Positions 7,368 through 15,577 of a DNA stretch of 32,442 nucleotides are shown here, one piece after another; the stretch's first letter is position 1, and each line of letters starts with the position of its first letter. This DNA comes from Reyranella sp. (GTDB taxonomy: Bacteria; Pseudomonadota; Alphaproteobacteria; Reyranellales; Reyranellaceae). Under the pieces are notes generated by a model, which saw nothing but the letters and a program-made list of their open reading frames with translations, was not told the origin of the DNA and ran no database searches. The stretch is from the NCBI GenBank assembly GCA_022844015.1, contig JALHMO010000076.1, positions 1 to 32,442 of the forward strand, given 5' to 3'. The position numbers were made by a program, and so were the translations under genes.

Positions 7368-7383
7368 TGATCTTGTGCGATCA
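7368..7383 (+). promoter_or_regulatory. Dyad TGATC-N6-GATCA in the LysR-divergent gap
   Basis: A perfect 5-bp dyad lies 45 bases upstream of the cyclase-like start at 7428 and outside the palindromic repeat that fills the rest of the gap. Its position suits a binding site for the divergent LysR protein, although the T-N11-A LysR pattern is not exact. A small hairpin (CCCTTCG, 7386-7392, with CGAAGGG, 7405-7411) follows before the ribosome site. Confidence 0.3.
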
Positions 7384-7427
7384 CCCCCTTCGGGCGCCCA
7401 ATCGCGAAGGGATCGAGGGGACTTGCA

Positions 7428-8447
7428 ATGCCGGATTTCGTTGGTGAAGCGATCGACAGGCTCGTCACGATCGAGGCAAAGAACCGCGGCATGCCGCACG
7501 GCATCCTGCTGCCGATGTACGAGGCGGCACGCAAGGCGGCCGGGGGCAGGCCGGTGACGATGGTCGCGGCCGAAGGATTGAAGAAGCATCTCGGCAGGGG
7601 CGACGTGGTGTTCGTCATGACCGGTGCCGGTTACGAGCCGACCATGCCCAAGGGCGAGAGCGACGGCCCGCCGGGCGCTGCGGCCTTGGCCCGCATCCTC
7701 TATCGCGGGCTGGGCGCCATCCCGGTCTACGTCAACGAGGAATGCCACGCCGATCCGATCGTGGCCTCGAGCGAGGCGGCCGGTCTGATGGTGAAGCCGT
7801 TCGCGCAGGCGCGCGATCGCCATCTCGGCGCCGCCATCGTCAATGCACCGACGAAGCAATCGGAGATAAAGGGCTGGATCGCCAAGCTGTTCGACGACTA
7901 CAAGCCCAAGGCCGTGGTCAGCGCCGAGCGCCTGGGCGCCGGCGCCGACGGCAACGTGCACAGCGCGACCGGCCTGCCGCTCACCGGCCCGAACTCGCAG
8001 TTCGAGGGCTGCATCGACATCGGCGACGTCGTCACCGAGGCCAACAAGCGCGGCATCTTCTCGGTCGGCATCGGCGATCACGGCAACGAGCTGGGCTTCG
8101 GCACCATCTACGACGCCGTCGTCAGGACCATGCCCAAGGGCAAGGCGCTCGCCACCGTGGTCAAGACCGACGTCGTGGTGCCGGCGATGATGTCCAACTG
8201 GGGTTGCTACGGCATCGAAGGTTGCCTCGCCTTCCTGCTGAGGAAGCCCGAGCTCATCCATACGCCGGAGATGGAGAAGCGCATCGTGCAGGCCTGCCTC
8301 GATGCCGGCGGCCTCGAGGCGATGTACTGCACCACCGACTTCTTCGTCGACGGTCTCGACGGCGAGACGTCGATGGCCTTCATGCAGATCCTGTCCAACA
8401 TCGTGCGCAAGAACCTCGAGCCGCCTGGCACCGGCCTGACGCACTGA
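7428..8447 (+). CDS. D-glutamate-cyclase-like protein (DUF4392/GLUCM C-terminal family), paralogue 1
   Basis: The 339-residue protein matches the catalytic C-terminal domain of mammalian DGLUCY, which cyclises D-glutamate to 5-oxo-D-proline. Recognisable blocks are VVFVMTGAGYEP, GESDGPPGAAALAR, the SAERLGAGADGN motif, VGIGDHGNELGFG and MMSNWGCYGIEG. The usual forms are ETDGPPGA, GDGGNE and VSNWG, so this copy has substitutions at each motif. It lacks the N-terminal DUF1445-like domain found fused in some homologues. GAGGGGA precedes the ATG at 7428. The gene is the first of a pair with 8649-9677 and lies upstream of an oligopeptide-type ABC importer. Family assignment is firm; the reaction in this organism is inferred. 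Confidence 0.82.
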   Translation: MPDFVGEAIDRLVTIEAKNRGMPHGILLPMYEAARKAAGGRPVTMVAAEGLKKHLGRGDVVFVMTGAGYEPTMPKGESDGPPGAAALARILYRGLGAIPVYVNEECHADPIVASSEAAGLMVKPFAQARDRHLGAAIVNAPTKQSEIKGWIAKLFDDYKPKAVVSAERLGAGADGNVHSATGLPLTGPNSQFEGCIDIGDVVTEANKRGIFSVGIGDHGNELGFGTIYDAVVRTMPKGKALATVVKTDVVVPAMMSNWGCYGIEGCLAFLLRKPELIHTPEMEKRIVQACLDAGGLEAMYCTTDFFVDGLDGETSMAFMQILSNIVRKNLEPPGTGLTH

Positions 8448-8594
8448 GGCGTCCGCAGGTCGACGGCATGCCGGCTGACGCTTCTTGCGCCATCGTCACT
8501 CTGCTGGGCTGCATCGTGCGCAACGGCCTGGTCAGCGGCTTCAAGCGTGCGTTCTAGAGCGAATGCGTACACCGGAGTGTGTGGTTGCAACAGC

Positions 8595-8632
8595 CACAGT
8601 CCGCTCGGCCGACTACGGACGAGCGGGCTGTG
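8595..8632 (+). promoter_or_regulatory. Hairpin in the leader of the second cyclase-like gene
   Basis: Bases 8595-8607 pair with 8620-8632 as a 13-bp stem with one G-U pair and a 12-base loop. It ends a few bases before the AGGAGA ribosome site of the gene at 8649 and lies in a 201-base gap between the two paralogues. No U-tract follows. It could be a transcript-processing or 5'-protecting structure, or a partial terminator setting the ratio of the two proteins. Confidence 0.4.
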
Positions 8633-8648
8633 CCCCAGGAGAGAATGA

Positions 8649-9677
8649 ATGGCTATCGACGAGATCGTCGGCGATTCGATCGACCGCGCCGTCAATATCG
8701 AGATGCGTTTCCGCGCCGGCCTGCCGCGCGGCGTGACTTATCCGCTCTACGAGGCGGCGCGCAAGAAGCAGGGCAAGCCGCTCACCTGGCTGGCCGCCAA
8801 GCTCCTGATGGACAAGGTGAAGCCCGGCCAGCACGTTTTCGTCGTCACCGGTGCCGGCACGCCGCCCGGCCTCCCCGCCGGCGAGACCGACGGCCCGCCG
8901 GGTGCCGCCGCGATCGCCCGCGCGATCGAGGTCGGCCTCGGCGCCAAGCCGATCCTGATTAGCGAGGAGCGCAACATGCCGGCGGTCGTCAAATCGACCG
9001 AGGCCGCGGGCATCGCCGTGGTCGACGAGGAGCTGTTCAGGCAGCGCCGCTCCTGTGCCCTCGCGATCAACTATCCGCTGGGTGACGCCGAAGGAAAGAT
9101 CGCGGCGGCAGAGCTTGCCGAGAAATTCAAGCCGGCGGCGATGATCTTCATCGAGAAGGTCGGGCCCAACACCAAGGGCATCTACCATTCGATCATGGGA
9201 ACGCCGCGCACGCCCGACAAGATCGCCAGCGCCTACCATCTCGCAGAGTACGCCAAGGCGAACGGTATCCCGACCATCGGGGTCGGCGACGGCGGCAACG
9301 AGATCGGCTGCGGCGTCATCAAGGAAGCGGTGCGCGAGATCCAGCCGTTCGGCAAGGATTGCGGATGCCCGTGCCACGGCGGCGTTGGCACGGTTACTGA
9401 ATGCGACGTGCTGGTGTTCGCGGCAGTGTCGAACTGGGGCGCCTACGGAATCGCCGCGGCCCTGGCCGGCCATCTTGGAGATCGTGAGGTGCTGCACGAC
9501 GAGGCGACCGAGCTGCGCATCGTGCTGGGCAGCGTCGCCGGTGGCGCGATGGACGGCGCCTATTCGCGCCTCATCCCCTACGTCGACGGCACGTCCGACC
9601 GGGTGCAGGCGAGCCTGATCACGATCCTGCATCAGATCGTCGAGAACGGTTTGAAGGAATACGACAGGGGCTTCTGA
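8649..9677 (+). CDS. D-glutamate-cyclase-like protein (DUF4392/GLUCM C-terminal family), paralogue 2
   Basis: The 342-residue protein is a paralogue of the gene just upstream and closer to the DGLUCY consensus: AGETDGPPGAAAIARAIE, FIEKVGPNTKG, TIGVGDGGNEIGCG and AAVSNWGAYGIAAAL. It has a CGCPCHGG cysteine/histidine cluster before the AVSNWG block, absent from paralogue 1, which might bind a metal. It keeps the N-terminal start pattern IDEIVGDSIDRAVNIEMRF, parallel to DFVGEAIDRLVTIEAKN in paralogue 1. AGGAGA lies about seven bases before the ATG. Its stop is 25 bases from the solute-binding protein gene, so it is likely co-transcribed with the importer. The expected product, 5-oxo-D-proline, would be a substrate for HyuAB-type oxoprolinases. 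Confidence 0.87.
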   Translation: MAIDEIVGDSIDRAVNIEMRFRAGLPRGVTYPLYEAARKKQGKPLTWLAAKLLMDKVKPGQHVFVVTGAGTPPGLPAGETDGPPGAAAIARAIEVGLGAKPILISEERNMPAVVKSTEAAGIAVVDEELFRQRRSCALAINYPLGDAEGKIAAAELAEKFKPAAMIFIEKVGPNTKGIYHSIMGTPRTPDKIASAYHLAEYAKANGIPTIGVGDGGNEIGCGVIKEAVREIQPFGKDCGCPCHGGVGTVTECDVLVFAAVSNWGAYGIAAALAGHLGDREVLHDEATELRIVLGSVAGGAMDGAYSRLIPYVDGTSDRVQASLITILHQIVENGLKEYDRGF

Positions 9678-9702
9678 CCTAACGTCTCGAGAGGAGGCAA
9701 TC

Positions 9703-11265
9703 ATGAGCAAGATGTCCAGGCCAATTGGCCAGCGTGTCACGCGTCGCGGATTCTCGGCAGGTGTCCTGGGCACGGGTCTCATGCTGGGCACGGGGCGAGG
9801 CCCGGCCCTGGCCCAGGGCCGCCGCGACCTGCGCGTCGGCGTGTTCGGCGGCGAGTTCGGCAACCTGAGCCCGGTGATTCGCTACGACATCCAGGGCGGG
9901 CTGGTCGTCTACAACGTGTTCGACGGGCTGGTGAACATCGACTTCGCCAAGCGAACCATCGAGCCTCTGATGGCGACGGAGTGGTCGAACCCCGACCCAC
10001 TGACCTGGCGCATCAAGCTGCGCGAGGGCGTGAAGTGGCAGAAGGGCTTCGGCGAGCTGACCGCCGAGGACCTCGTCTACACCTGGAACTTCCATTTCGA
10101 GTCCAAGAGCTTCCAGATCGGCACCGCCCTGTTCCCGATCGACACGGTGAAGGCCGACGGCAAGTACGTCGTCGAGGTCAAGACCAAGCAGCCGTTCGGC
10201 GCCTTCCCGGGCGTCACCATGGGTTACGGCGGGCTCGTGATCTCGGCCAAGGCGCACAAGGAGATGGGCAACCAGGCTTACAGTGCCACCCCCATCGGCA
10301 ACGGACCGTTCCAGATCGAGACCAAGCGCGGAACCGAGATCGTGCTGGTGAAGAATCCCGACTACTGGAATGCCGGCCTGCCCAAGCTCGACCGCATCGT
10401 CTACCGCGCCATTCCCGATTCGACGACGCGACTGCAGGCGCTGGTCAAGAACGAGCTCGACTTCGTGACCCATCCCGACCCCAAGGAAGTGGCGGCGATG
10501 CGCAAGAACGCCAACTTCAAGGTGAACTCGACGCCGGGCTGGGCGTGGGACTACCAGCAGTTCAATCTCACCGTCCGTCCCGACCTGCCCTACCACAACA
10601 AGCTGGTGCGCCAGGCGATCTCGTATGCGATCGACCGCGAAGCCATCTGCAACGAGATTTATTACGGCGAGGCGATCCCGACCGACAACCAGATCCCGGC
10701 CGGCTACATGGGTCATCGCGGGCCGATGCTGAAGTATCCCAAGAACGGCGACCTGAAGAAGGCCAAGGAGCTGATGGCCCAGGCCGGCGTGAAGGGCTAC
10801 GAGGTCGAGGTCATCACCTCGGACAAGGACTGGCTGCGCAAGGAACTCGAGCTGGTCGCCGCGATGGTCAGCCAGATCGGCATCACCTACAAGATCAAGA
10901 ACATGGACATGGGCGGGTTCAACAATTTGTGGCTCAACCGGCGCTTCGAGCAGGCTCTCGAGGACATCACCCTGGTCGCGCCCGATCCCGATGCGACCTC
11001 GTGGTGGTTCATGCACAGCAAGGGCATGGCGAGCGGCTACCGGGTCGGCGAGATGGACATGATGCTGGACGGCGCGCGTTCCGAGCTCAACCAGAAGACC
11101 CGCGAGGGCATCTACCACAAGATCGTCGACACGGTGCTCGAGGAGTGCCCGCTGATCTATCACTGCAACACCAACAACATCCAGATCCTCAACAAGAACC
11201 TGACGGGCTTCGTGCCGACGCCACAGGAGTACATGGAGCGGCTGGATACGGTCGCGTGGGGCTGA
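9703..11265 (+). CDS. ABC importer solute-binding protein, family 5 (DppA/OppA-like)
   Basis: The 520-residue periplasmic protein binds peptides or related small substrates and delivers them to the membrane permeases encoded downstream. The N terminus carries a Tat-type signal (TRRGFSAG, residues 13-20, then a hydrophobic stretch) with probable cleavage after PALA at about residue 37. Family-5 hallmarks are GLVVYNVFDGLVNID, WRIKLREGVKWQKG, ATPIGNGPFQIE, KNPDYWNAGLPKLDRIVYR and VRQAISYAIDRE. GAGAGGAGGC precedes the ATG. The next gene of the operon starts 335 bases later, beyond a palindromic repeat. The ligand is unknown; gene company suggests glutamyl/oxoprolyl peptides or D-amino-acid compounds, by inference. 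Confidence 0.93.
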   Translation: MSKMSRPIGQRVTRRGFSAGVLGTGLMLGTGRGPALAQGRRDLRVGVFGGEFGNLSPVIRYDIQGGLVVYNVFDGLVNIDFAKRTIEPLMATEWSNPDPLTWRIKLREGVKWQKGFGELTAEDLVYTWNFHFESKSFQIGTALFPIDTVKADGKYVVEVKTKQPFGAFPGVTMGYGGLVISAKAHKEMGNQAYSATPIGNGPFQIETKRGTEIVLVKNPDYWNAGLPKLDRIVYRAIPDSTTRLQALVKNELDFVTHPDPKEVAAMRKNANFKVNSTPGWAWDYQQFNLTVRPDLPYHNKLVRQAISYAIDREAICNEIYYGEAIPTDNQIPAGYMGHRGPMLKYPKNGDLKKAKELMAQAGVKGYEVEVITSDKDWLRKELELVAAMVSQIGITYKIKNMDMGGFNNLWLNRRFEQALEDITLVAPDPDATSWWFMHSKGMASGYRVGEMDMMLDGARSELNQKTREGIYHKIVDTVLEECPLIYHCNTNNIQILNKNLTGFVPTPQEYMERLDTVAWG

Positions 11266-11600
11266 GTGGGCGCGACCACTCATGTCACTTTCCTCTCCCC
11301 GGCAGGGCGAGAGCCTAAGTGCGTAGCCCCCTCACCCGACCTCTCCCCCTAGCGGGCAGGGCACTCGCATATGGCAGAGAACACCGTCATCCCGACCGAA
11401 GCCGAGTGCAGCGAGGCGTAGTGGAGGGACCTTTCCTTTTGCGGCACCGGCAAGAGAGGTCCCTCGACTGCGCCGCCAATGGCGCTGTAACCAGCGCCTT
11501 TCAGGCGGCTCCGCTCGGAATGACGGAGAAATGTGCCATGTGCGAATGCCCCGCCCTGGCGGGGGAGAGGAACATGAATCGCATCTCGATAGACTAACCC
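11266..11600 (+). repeat. 335-base intergenic region filled by a large imperfect palindrome
   Basis: No gene is seen. The main palindrome runs about 11340-11570: CTCTCCCC...GCAGGGCACTCGCA on the left faces TGCGAATGCCCCGCCCTGG...GGGGAGAGG on the right. Inner arms are ACCGTCATCCCGA (left) and TCGGAATGACGG (right), and AGGGACCTTTCC against AGAGAGGTCCCT. The region lies between the binding protein and the first permease, where hairpins can stabilise the upstream mRNA and lower permease expression, as REP elements do between malE and malF in E. coli. Confidence 0.65.
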
Positions 11601-12551
11601 ATGTGGCACTATCTCGGTCGCCGGCTGATCCAGGTTCCGCTGGTCCTGCTCGTGGTCTCGCTGATGACGTTCCTCATCACGCGGGCGACGCCGGGCGATC
11701 CGGTGCAGATCATGCTGGGCATGCAGACGTCGCAGGAAGCGGCAGATGCGATGCGCGCCGAGTTCAACCTCGATCGCCCGCTGCCGGAGCAATATTTCCT
11801 GTGGGTCGCCAAGGTGGCGACCGGCGATCTCGGGCGATCGATCCGGCTCAACGACACCGTGACCTCGCTGCTGGCCGAGCGGTTCCCGGTGAGCCTGCAG
11901 CTTGCGCTCGCCGCCATGCTGTTCGCCCTCGCCGTCTCGATCCCGCTCGGCGTCCTGGCGGCGCTGCGGCGCAACACCTGGATCGACTATCTCTGCACTG
12001 GCTACACGGTGCTGGGCTTTGCCGTGCCGAATTTCGGCTTAGCGCTGATCCTGATCTACATCTTCTCGATAAAGCTCGACTGGCTGCCCATCACCGGCAT
12101 CGGCTCGATGGAGGCCGCGGCCGGCGGCTGGTGGAGCTACATCGCGCCATTCATCGTGCCGGCGATCGCCCTCGGCACGCTGCAGACCGCGATGCTGACG
12201 CGCCTGCTGCGTTCGAGCATGATCGACATTCTCTCCCAGGACTACATCCGCACGGCGCGCGCCAAGGGCCTGCTGCCGGCGACCGTGGTCATCGTGCACG
12301 CGCTCAAGAACGCCATGATCCCTTTCGTCACCATGGCGACCGTGCAGTTCGGCTACATGATCGGCATCCAGGTGACGATCGAGTACATCTTCGCCGTGCC
12401 GGGCATGGGCTCGGCCATCCTCAATGCGGTGGTCACGCGCGACTTCCCGGTGATCCAGGGCTTTACGCTCGTGATCGCCGCCTTCTTCCTGTTCGCCAAC
12501 ATCATGGCGGATCTGCTCTACGCCGTGCTCGATCCACGCATCCGGTACTGA
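11601..12551 (+). CDS. ABC importer permease (DppB/OppB-like)
   Basis: A 316-residue inner-membrane permease of the oligopeptide/dipeptide importer type. It starts MWHYLGRRLIQVPLVLLVVS, the usual first membrane segment of DppB proteins, and has about six membrane helices. The GDPVQIMLG segment after helix 1, LPITGIG before the periplasmic loop, and the cytoplasmic EAA-type loop (DYIRTARAKGLLPATVV, near residues 213-229) that docks to the ATPase are all present. It ends in LDPRIRY, as in the family. The second permease starts four bases after its stop. It forms the channel with the DppC-like protein that follows. Confidence 0.94.
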   Translation: MWHYLGRRLIQVPLVLLVVSLMTFLITRATPGDPVQIMLGMQTSQEAADAMRAEFNLDRPLPEQYFLWVAKVATGDLGRSIRLNDTVTSLLAERFPVSLQLALAAMLFALAVSIPLGVLAALRRNTWIDYLCTGYTVLGFAVPNFGLALILIYIFSIKLDWLPITGIGSMEAAAGGWWSYIAPFIVPAIALGTLQTAMLTRLLRSSMIDILSQDYIRTARAKGLLPATVVIVHALKNAMIPFVTMATVQFGYMIGIQVTIEYIFAVPGMGSAILNAVVTRDFPVIQGFTLVIAAFFLFANIMADLLYAVLDPRIRY

Positions 12552-12555
12552 GCCG

Positions 12556-13461
12556 ATGGCGATCGCCCAGCCTCCCGCCACGCCTCGCTTCGCCGGCTCG
12601 ATCCGGCTGGCAGCGCGCCAGTTCCCGCGCCATCGCGCAGCCATGGTCGGGCTGGTGTGCCTCGTCCTGCTTTGCTTGGCAGCGGCTTTCGCGCCGCTGA
12701 TCGCGCCCTTCGATCCCGTCCAGATCAAGCTCTCGGCCAAGCTCAGGCCGCCATCCCTCGAGCATCTGCTGGGCACCGACCATTTCGGCCGCGACGTCTT
12801 CTCGCGCCTGCTCTACGGCGGCCGCACTTCACTCAGCGTCGGCCTGCTGGTGGTGGCCTTCGCCTTCGTCCTCGGCGTGCCGCTTGGCCTCGCCTCGGGC
12901 TATTTCGGCGGCCGCACCGACAATCTGCTGATGCGCCTGGTCGATGCCTTCCTGACCTTCCCACCGCTGCTGCTCGCCGTCGCCCTGGTCGGCCTGCTCG
13001 GTCCCGACATCCAGAACGTGATGCTGGCGCTCGGCGTGGTGCAGGCGCCGGTGCTGGCCCGCATGGTGCGCGGCAGCACGCTCGCCGTGCGCGAGGAGGT
13101 CTACGTCACGGCAGCGCGGGCGCTGGGCGCCGGGCCGGGCCGCATCGTCGTCTCCCACCTCCTGCGCAACGTCGTCTCGCCGATCGTCGTGCAGCTCACC
13201 GTCGTGTTCGCCGCCGCCGTCGTCGCCGAGGCGTCGCTGAGCTTCCTCGGCTTCGGCACCCAGCCGCCGCAGCCGAGCTGGGGCCGCGACATGAGCGAGG
13301 CGCGGCGCTTCCTGGGCGACGCGCCATGGATGTTCCTCGGCCCGACCGGCGCCATCATGCTGTGCGTGCTCAGCATCAATTTCCTGGGCGACGGACTGCG
13401 CGATGCGCTCGATCCGCGCGCCTGGCGTACCCGCCGTACCGTCGCTGCCGAGGAGCGCTGA
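12556..13461 (+). CDS. ABC importer permease (DppC/OppC-like)
   Basis: The 301-residue second permease has the DppC N-terminal layout: a cytoplasmic segment, a first membrane helix (GLVCLVLLCLAAAFAPLIAPF) and then LLGTDHFGRDVFSRLLYGGRTSL, the conserved DppC/OppC block. The cytoplasmic coupling loop reads VYVTAARALGAGPGRIV, and LSFLGFGTQPPQPSWG and INFLGDGLRDALDPR close the protein as usual. It lies four bases behind the DppB-like gene and four bases before the first ATPase gene, so all are translated from one transcript. It pairs with the preceding permease to form the transmembrane channel. Confidence 0.94.
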   Translation: MAIAQPPATPRFAGSIRLAARQFPRHRAAMVGLVCLVLLCLAAAFAPLIAPFDPVQIKLSAKLRPPSLEHLLGTDHFGRDVFSRLLYGGRTSLSVGLLVVAFAFVLGVPLGLASGYFGGRTDNLLMRLVDAFLTFPPLLLAVALVGLLGPDIQNVMLALGVVQAPVLARMVRGSTLAVREEVYVTAARALGAGPGRIVVSHLLRNVVSPIVVQLTVVFAAAVVAEASLSFLGFGTQPPQPSWGRDMSEARRFLGDAPWMFLGPTGAIMLCVLSINFLGDGLRDALDPRAWRTRRTVAAEER

Positions 13462-13465
13462 CGGG

Positions 13466-14446
13466 ATGCCGCTGCTCGCCGTCCGCAACCTGCGCACCCG
13501 CTTCGCGACCGATCGTGGCACCGTACGCGCCGTCGACGGGGTGTCGTTCGATCTCGCCGAGGGCGAGGTGCTGGGCCTGGTCGGCGAGAGCGGCAGCGGC
13601 AAGAGCGTGACGGCGCTGTCCATCATGCGGCTGGTGCCCGAGCCGCCCGGCCGCGTGACGGCCGATTCGATGAGCTTCGACGGCACCGACCTGCTGCGGC
13701 TCACGGAAGCCCAGGCGCGCGAGGTGCGCGGTGCCAGCATGGCCATGGTCTTCCAGGACCCGATGCGCTCGCTCAACCCGGTGCTGAGCATCGGCCGCCA
13801 GCTCGTCGAGGTCCTGCAGCGCCATCAGAAGCTCGGCCGGCAGGCGGCCCGTCGGCGCGCCATCGAGCTCCTGGAGATGGTCGGCATTCCGCTGGCGGAC
13901 AAGCGGCTCGCCGCCTACCCGCACCAGTTCTCGGGCGGGATGCGCCAGCGCGTGATGATCGCCATCGCGCTTTCCTGCAATCCGCGGCTGCTGATCGCCG
14001 ACGAGGCGACGACGGCGCTGGACGTCACCATCCAGGCGCAGATCGTCGATCTGGTGAAGCGTCTGACACGCGAGCGCGGCACGTCGGTGATCTGGATCAG
14101 CCACGATCTCGGCGTCGTCGCCAACCTGTGCGACCGGGTCAATGTCATGTATGCCGGTCGCATCGTCGAATCGGCGCCGATCCGCGACCTCTTCCAGCGC
14201 CCGAGTCACGGCTACACGCTCGGCCTGCTGGGCTCGACGCCGCGCATCGACGGCCCGGCTCTGCGCCGCCTGTCGCCGATCGACGGATTGCCACCCAACT
14301 TGATCGATCCTCTGCCGCTCTGCCCGTTTCTGCCGCGCTGCCGCGTCTCGGTCGCCGCCTGCCGCGAGCGCGCGCCCGATCGCCGCGACCTCGGCCACGA
14401 GCACTGGGCCACCTGCTTCGCCGAGCTCGGTCCGCGCGCCCCATGA
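13466..14446 (+). CDS. ABC importer ATPase (DppD/OppD-like)
   Basis: This 326-residue ATPase powers the importer. Walker A is GESGSGKS (about residues 40-47), the signature is FSGGMRQRV, Walker B is [13 protein letters not shown] and the switch histidine lies in WISHDLGV. Note Ala in DEATTA where Pro is commoner (DEPTTA). The C-terminal oligopeptide-transporter extension carries a Cys cluster (LCPFLPRC, then CRE). The ATG at 13466 is chosen because translation then begins at [12 protein letters not shown], as in homologues; an upstream in-frame start at 13403 would lie deep in the permease gene. The stop overlaps the next ATPase start by four bases. Confidence 0.94.
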   Translation: MPLLAVRNLRTRFATDRGTVRAVDGVSFDLAEGEVLGLVGESGSGKSVTALSIMRLVPEPPGRVTADSMSFDGTDLLRLTEAQAREVRGASMAMVFQDPMRSLNPVLSIGRQLVEVLQRHQKLGRQAARRRAIELLEMVGIPLADKRLAAYPHQFSGGMRQRVMIAIALSCNPRLLIADEATTALDVTIQAQIVDLVKRLTRERGTSVIWISHDLGVVANLCDRVNVMYAGRIVESAPIRDLFQRPSHGYTLGLLGSTPRIDGPALRRLSPIDGLPPNLIDPLPLCPFLPRCRVSVAACRERAPDRRDLGHEHWATCFAELGPRAP

Positions 14447-15408
14447 CCGCCCTTCTCCAGGTCGACGATCTCCGGGTGCATTTCGGGCCCGTGGGCGCGC
14501 CCGGCACCGTCAAGGCGGTCGACGGCATCAGCTTCAGCGTCGAGCGCGGCCGCACGCTCGGTCTGGTGGGCGAATCGGGCTGCGGCAAGTCGACGACCGG
14601 CTACGCCATCCTGCAGCTGGTGCCGCCGACCACGGGTCGCGTGCTCTACGGCGGCACCGACCTCTGCCGCGCCGACTCGGGCACGCTGCGTCGGCTGCGG
14701 CGCAAGCTGCAGATCATCTTCCAGGACGCGCATGCCTCGCTCAATCCGCGCATGCCGATCGGCGACCTGGTCGGCGAGGCGCTCGACATTCACGGCCTCC
14801 ACAAGGGCCGGGCGCGCGCCGGGCGGATTCACGAGCTGCTCGACCTGGTCGGGCTGGCCGGTCATCTGATCGAGCGCTATCCGCATGAGCTGAGCGGCGG
14901 CCAGGCGCAGCGCGTCGCCATCTGCCGTGCGCTCGCGGTCGAGCCCGAGCTGATCGTGTGCGACGAGCCGGTGTCGGCGCTCGACGTCTCGATCCAGGCG
15001 CAGATCGTCAACCTGCTGCAGGATCTTCAGGAGCGGCTCGGTCTCACCTACATCTTCATCTCGCACGATCTCAGCGTCGTGCGGCACATGAGCGACCAGG
15101 TCGCCGTGATGTATCTCGGCAAGATCGTCGAGATGGCCGGCAAGGACGAGATCTACGCCCGGCCGGCGCACCCCTACACCAAGGCTCTGATGTCGGCCAT
15201 TCCGGTGCCTGATCCCGACAGCGAGGCACAGCGCCAGCGCATCATCCTGGCGGGCGACCTGCCCAACCCGGCGAACCCGCCGTCGGGCTGCCGTTTCCGC
15301 ACGCGCTGCCCGATCGCGATCGACGCCTGTGCCGCGACCGACCCGCCGCCGCACGCCATGTCGGCGACCCACTGGGCGAAGTGCATCCGGCTCGAAGAGG
15401 GCAGCTGA
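14443..15408 (+). CDS. ABC importer ATPase (DppF/OppF-like)
   Basis: The 321-residue second ATPase completes the first importer. Walker A is GESGCGKST (about 43-51), signature LSGGQAQRV, Walker B LIVCDEPVSALDV, and switch HDLSVVRHM. The DppF-type features IIFQDAHASLNPRM (Q-loop) and the C-terminal GCRFRTRCPIA cluster are present. Its ATG overlaps the stop of the preceding gene (ATGA), so the two ATPases are translationally coupled and should be made in equal amounts, as expected for a heterodimer. Transcription probably ends in or near the palindromic repeat at 15444-15551; no clear U-tailed terminator is visible. Confidence 0.95.
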   Translation: MTALLQVDDLRVHFGPVGAPGTVKAVDGISFSVERGRTLGLVGESGCGKSTTGYAILQLVPPTTGRVLYGGTDLCRADSGTLRRLRRKLQIIFQDAHASLNPRMPIGDLVGEALDIHGLHKGRARAGRIHELLDLVGLAGHLIERYPHELSGGQAQRVAICRALAVEPELIVCDEPVSALDVSIQAQIVNLLQDLQERLGLTYIFISHDLSVVRHMSDQVAVMYLGKIVEMAGKDEIYARPAHPYTKALMSAIPVPDPDSEAQRQRIILAGDLPNPANPPSGCRFRTRCPIAIDACAATDPPPHAMSATHWAKCIRLEEGS

Positions 15409-15443
15409 GCACTATCATGGTCCGTGATCGAAAATCACAATAG

Positions 15444-15551
15444 CCTCATCCTGAGGAGCGCCCGAAGGGCGCGTCTCGAAGGATGGGATCAGGCGCGGTG
15501 TCTGTTGCCCATGCTTCGAGACGCTCGCTGCGCTCGCTCCTCAGCATGAGG
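15444..15551 (+). repeat. Palindromic repeat, CCTCATCCTGAGGAGC family
   Basis: CCTCATCCTGAGGAGCG (15444-15460) faces CGCTCCTCAGCATGAGG (15535-15551) with 16 of 17 bases complementary. Inner arms CGTCTCGAAG and CTTCGAGACG also pair. A second member of the family lies at 18318-18455. Such elements are widespread between genes in Bradyrhizobium and related alphaproteobacteria. It sits between the convergent ends of the ATPase gene and the DUF1028 gene. Confidence 0.75.
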
Positions 15552-15577
15552 TGGTAGGGTTGCGCCGCAGGCTGGCT

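Noticed and set aside
7367-7382. TTGATC in the LysR gap as an FNR/FixK box
   Set aside because: After TTGAT the second half should read ATCAA four bases later, but it reads TGCGA. Treated instead as a simple TGATC dyad.
8468-8557. 29-codon plus-strand open frame between the two cyclase genes
   Set aside because: It has a hydrophobic stretch (AIVTLLGCIV) but only a weak ribosome site and no recognisable leader; it is also the tail of a longer shadow frame. Not supported enough to call.
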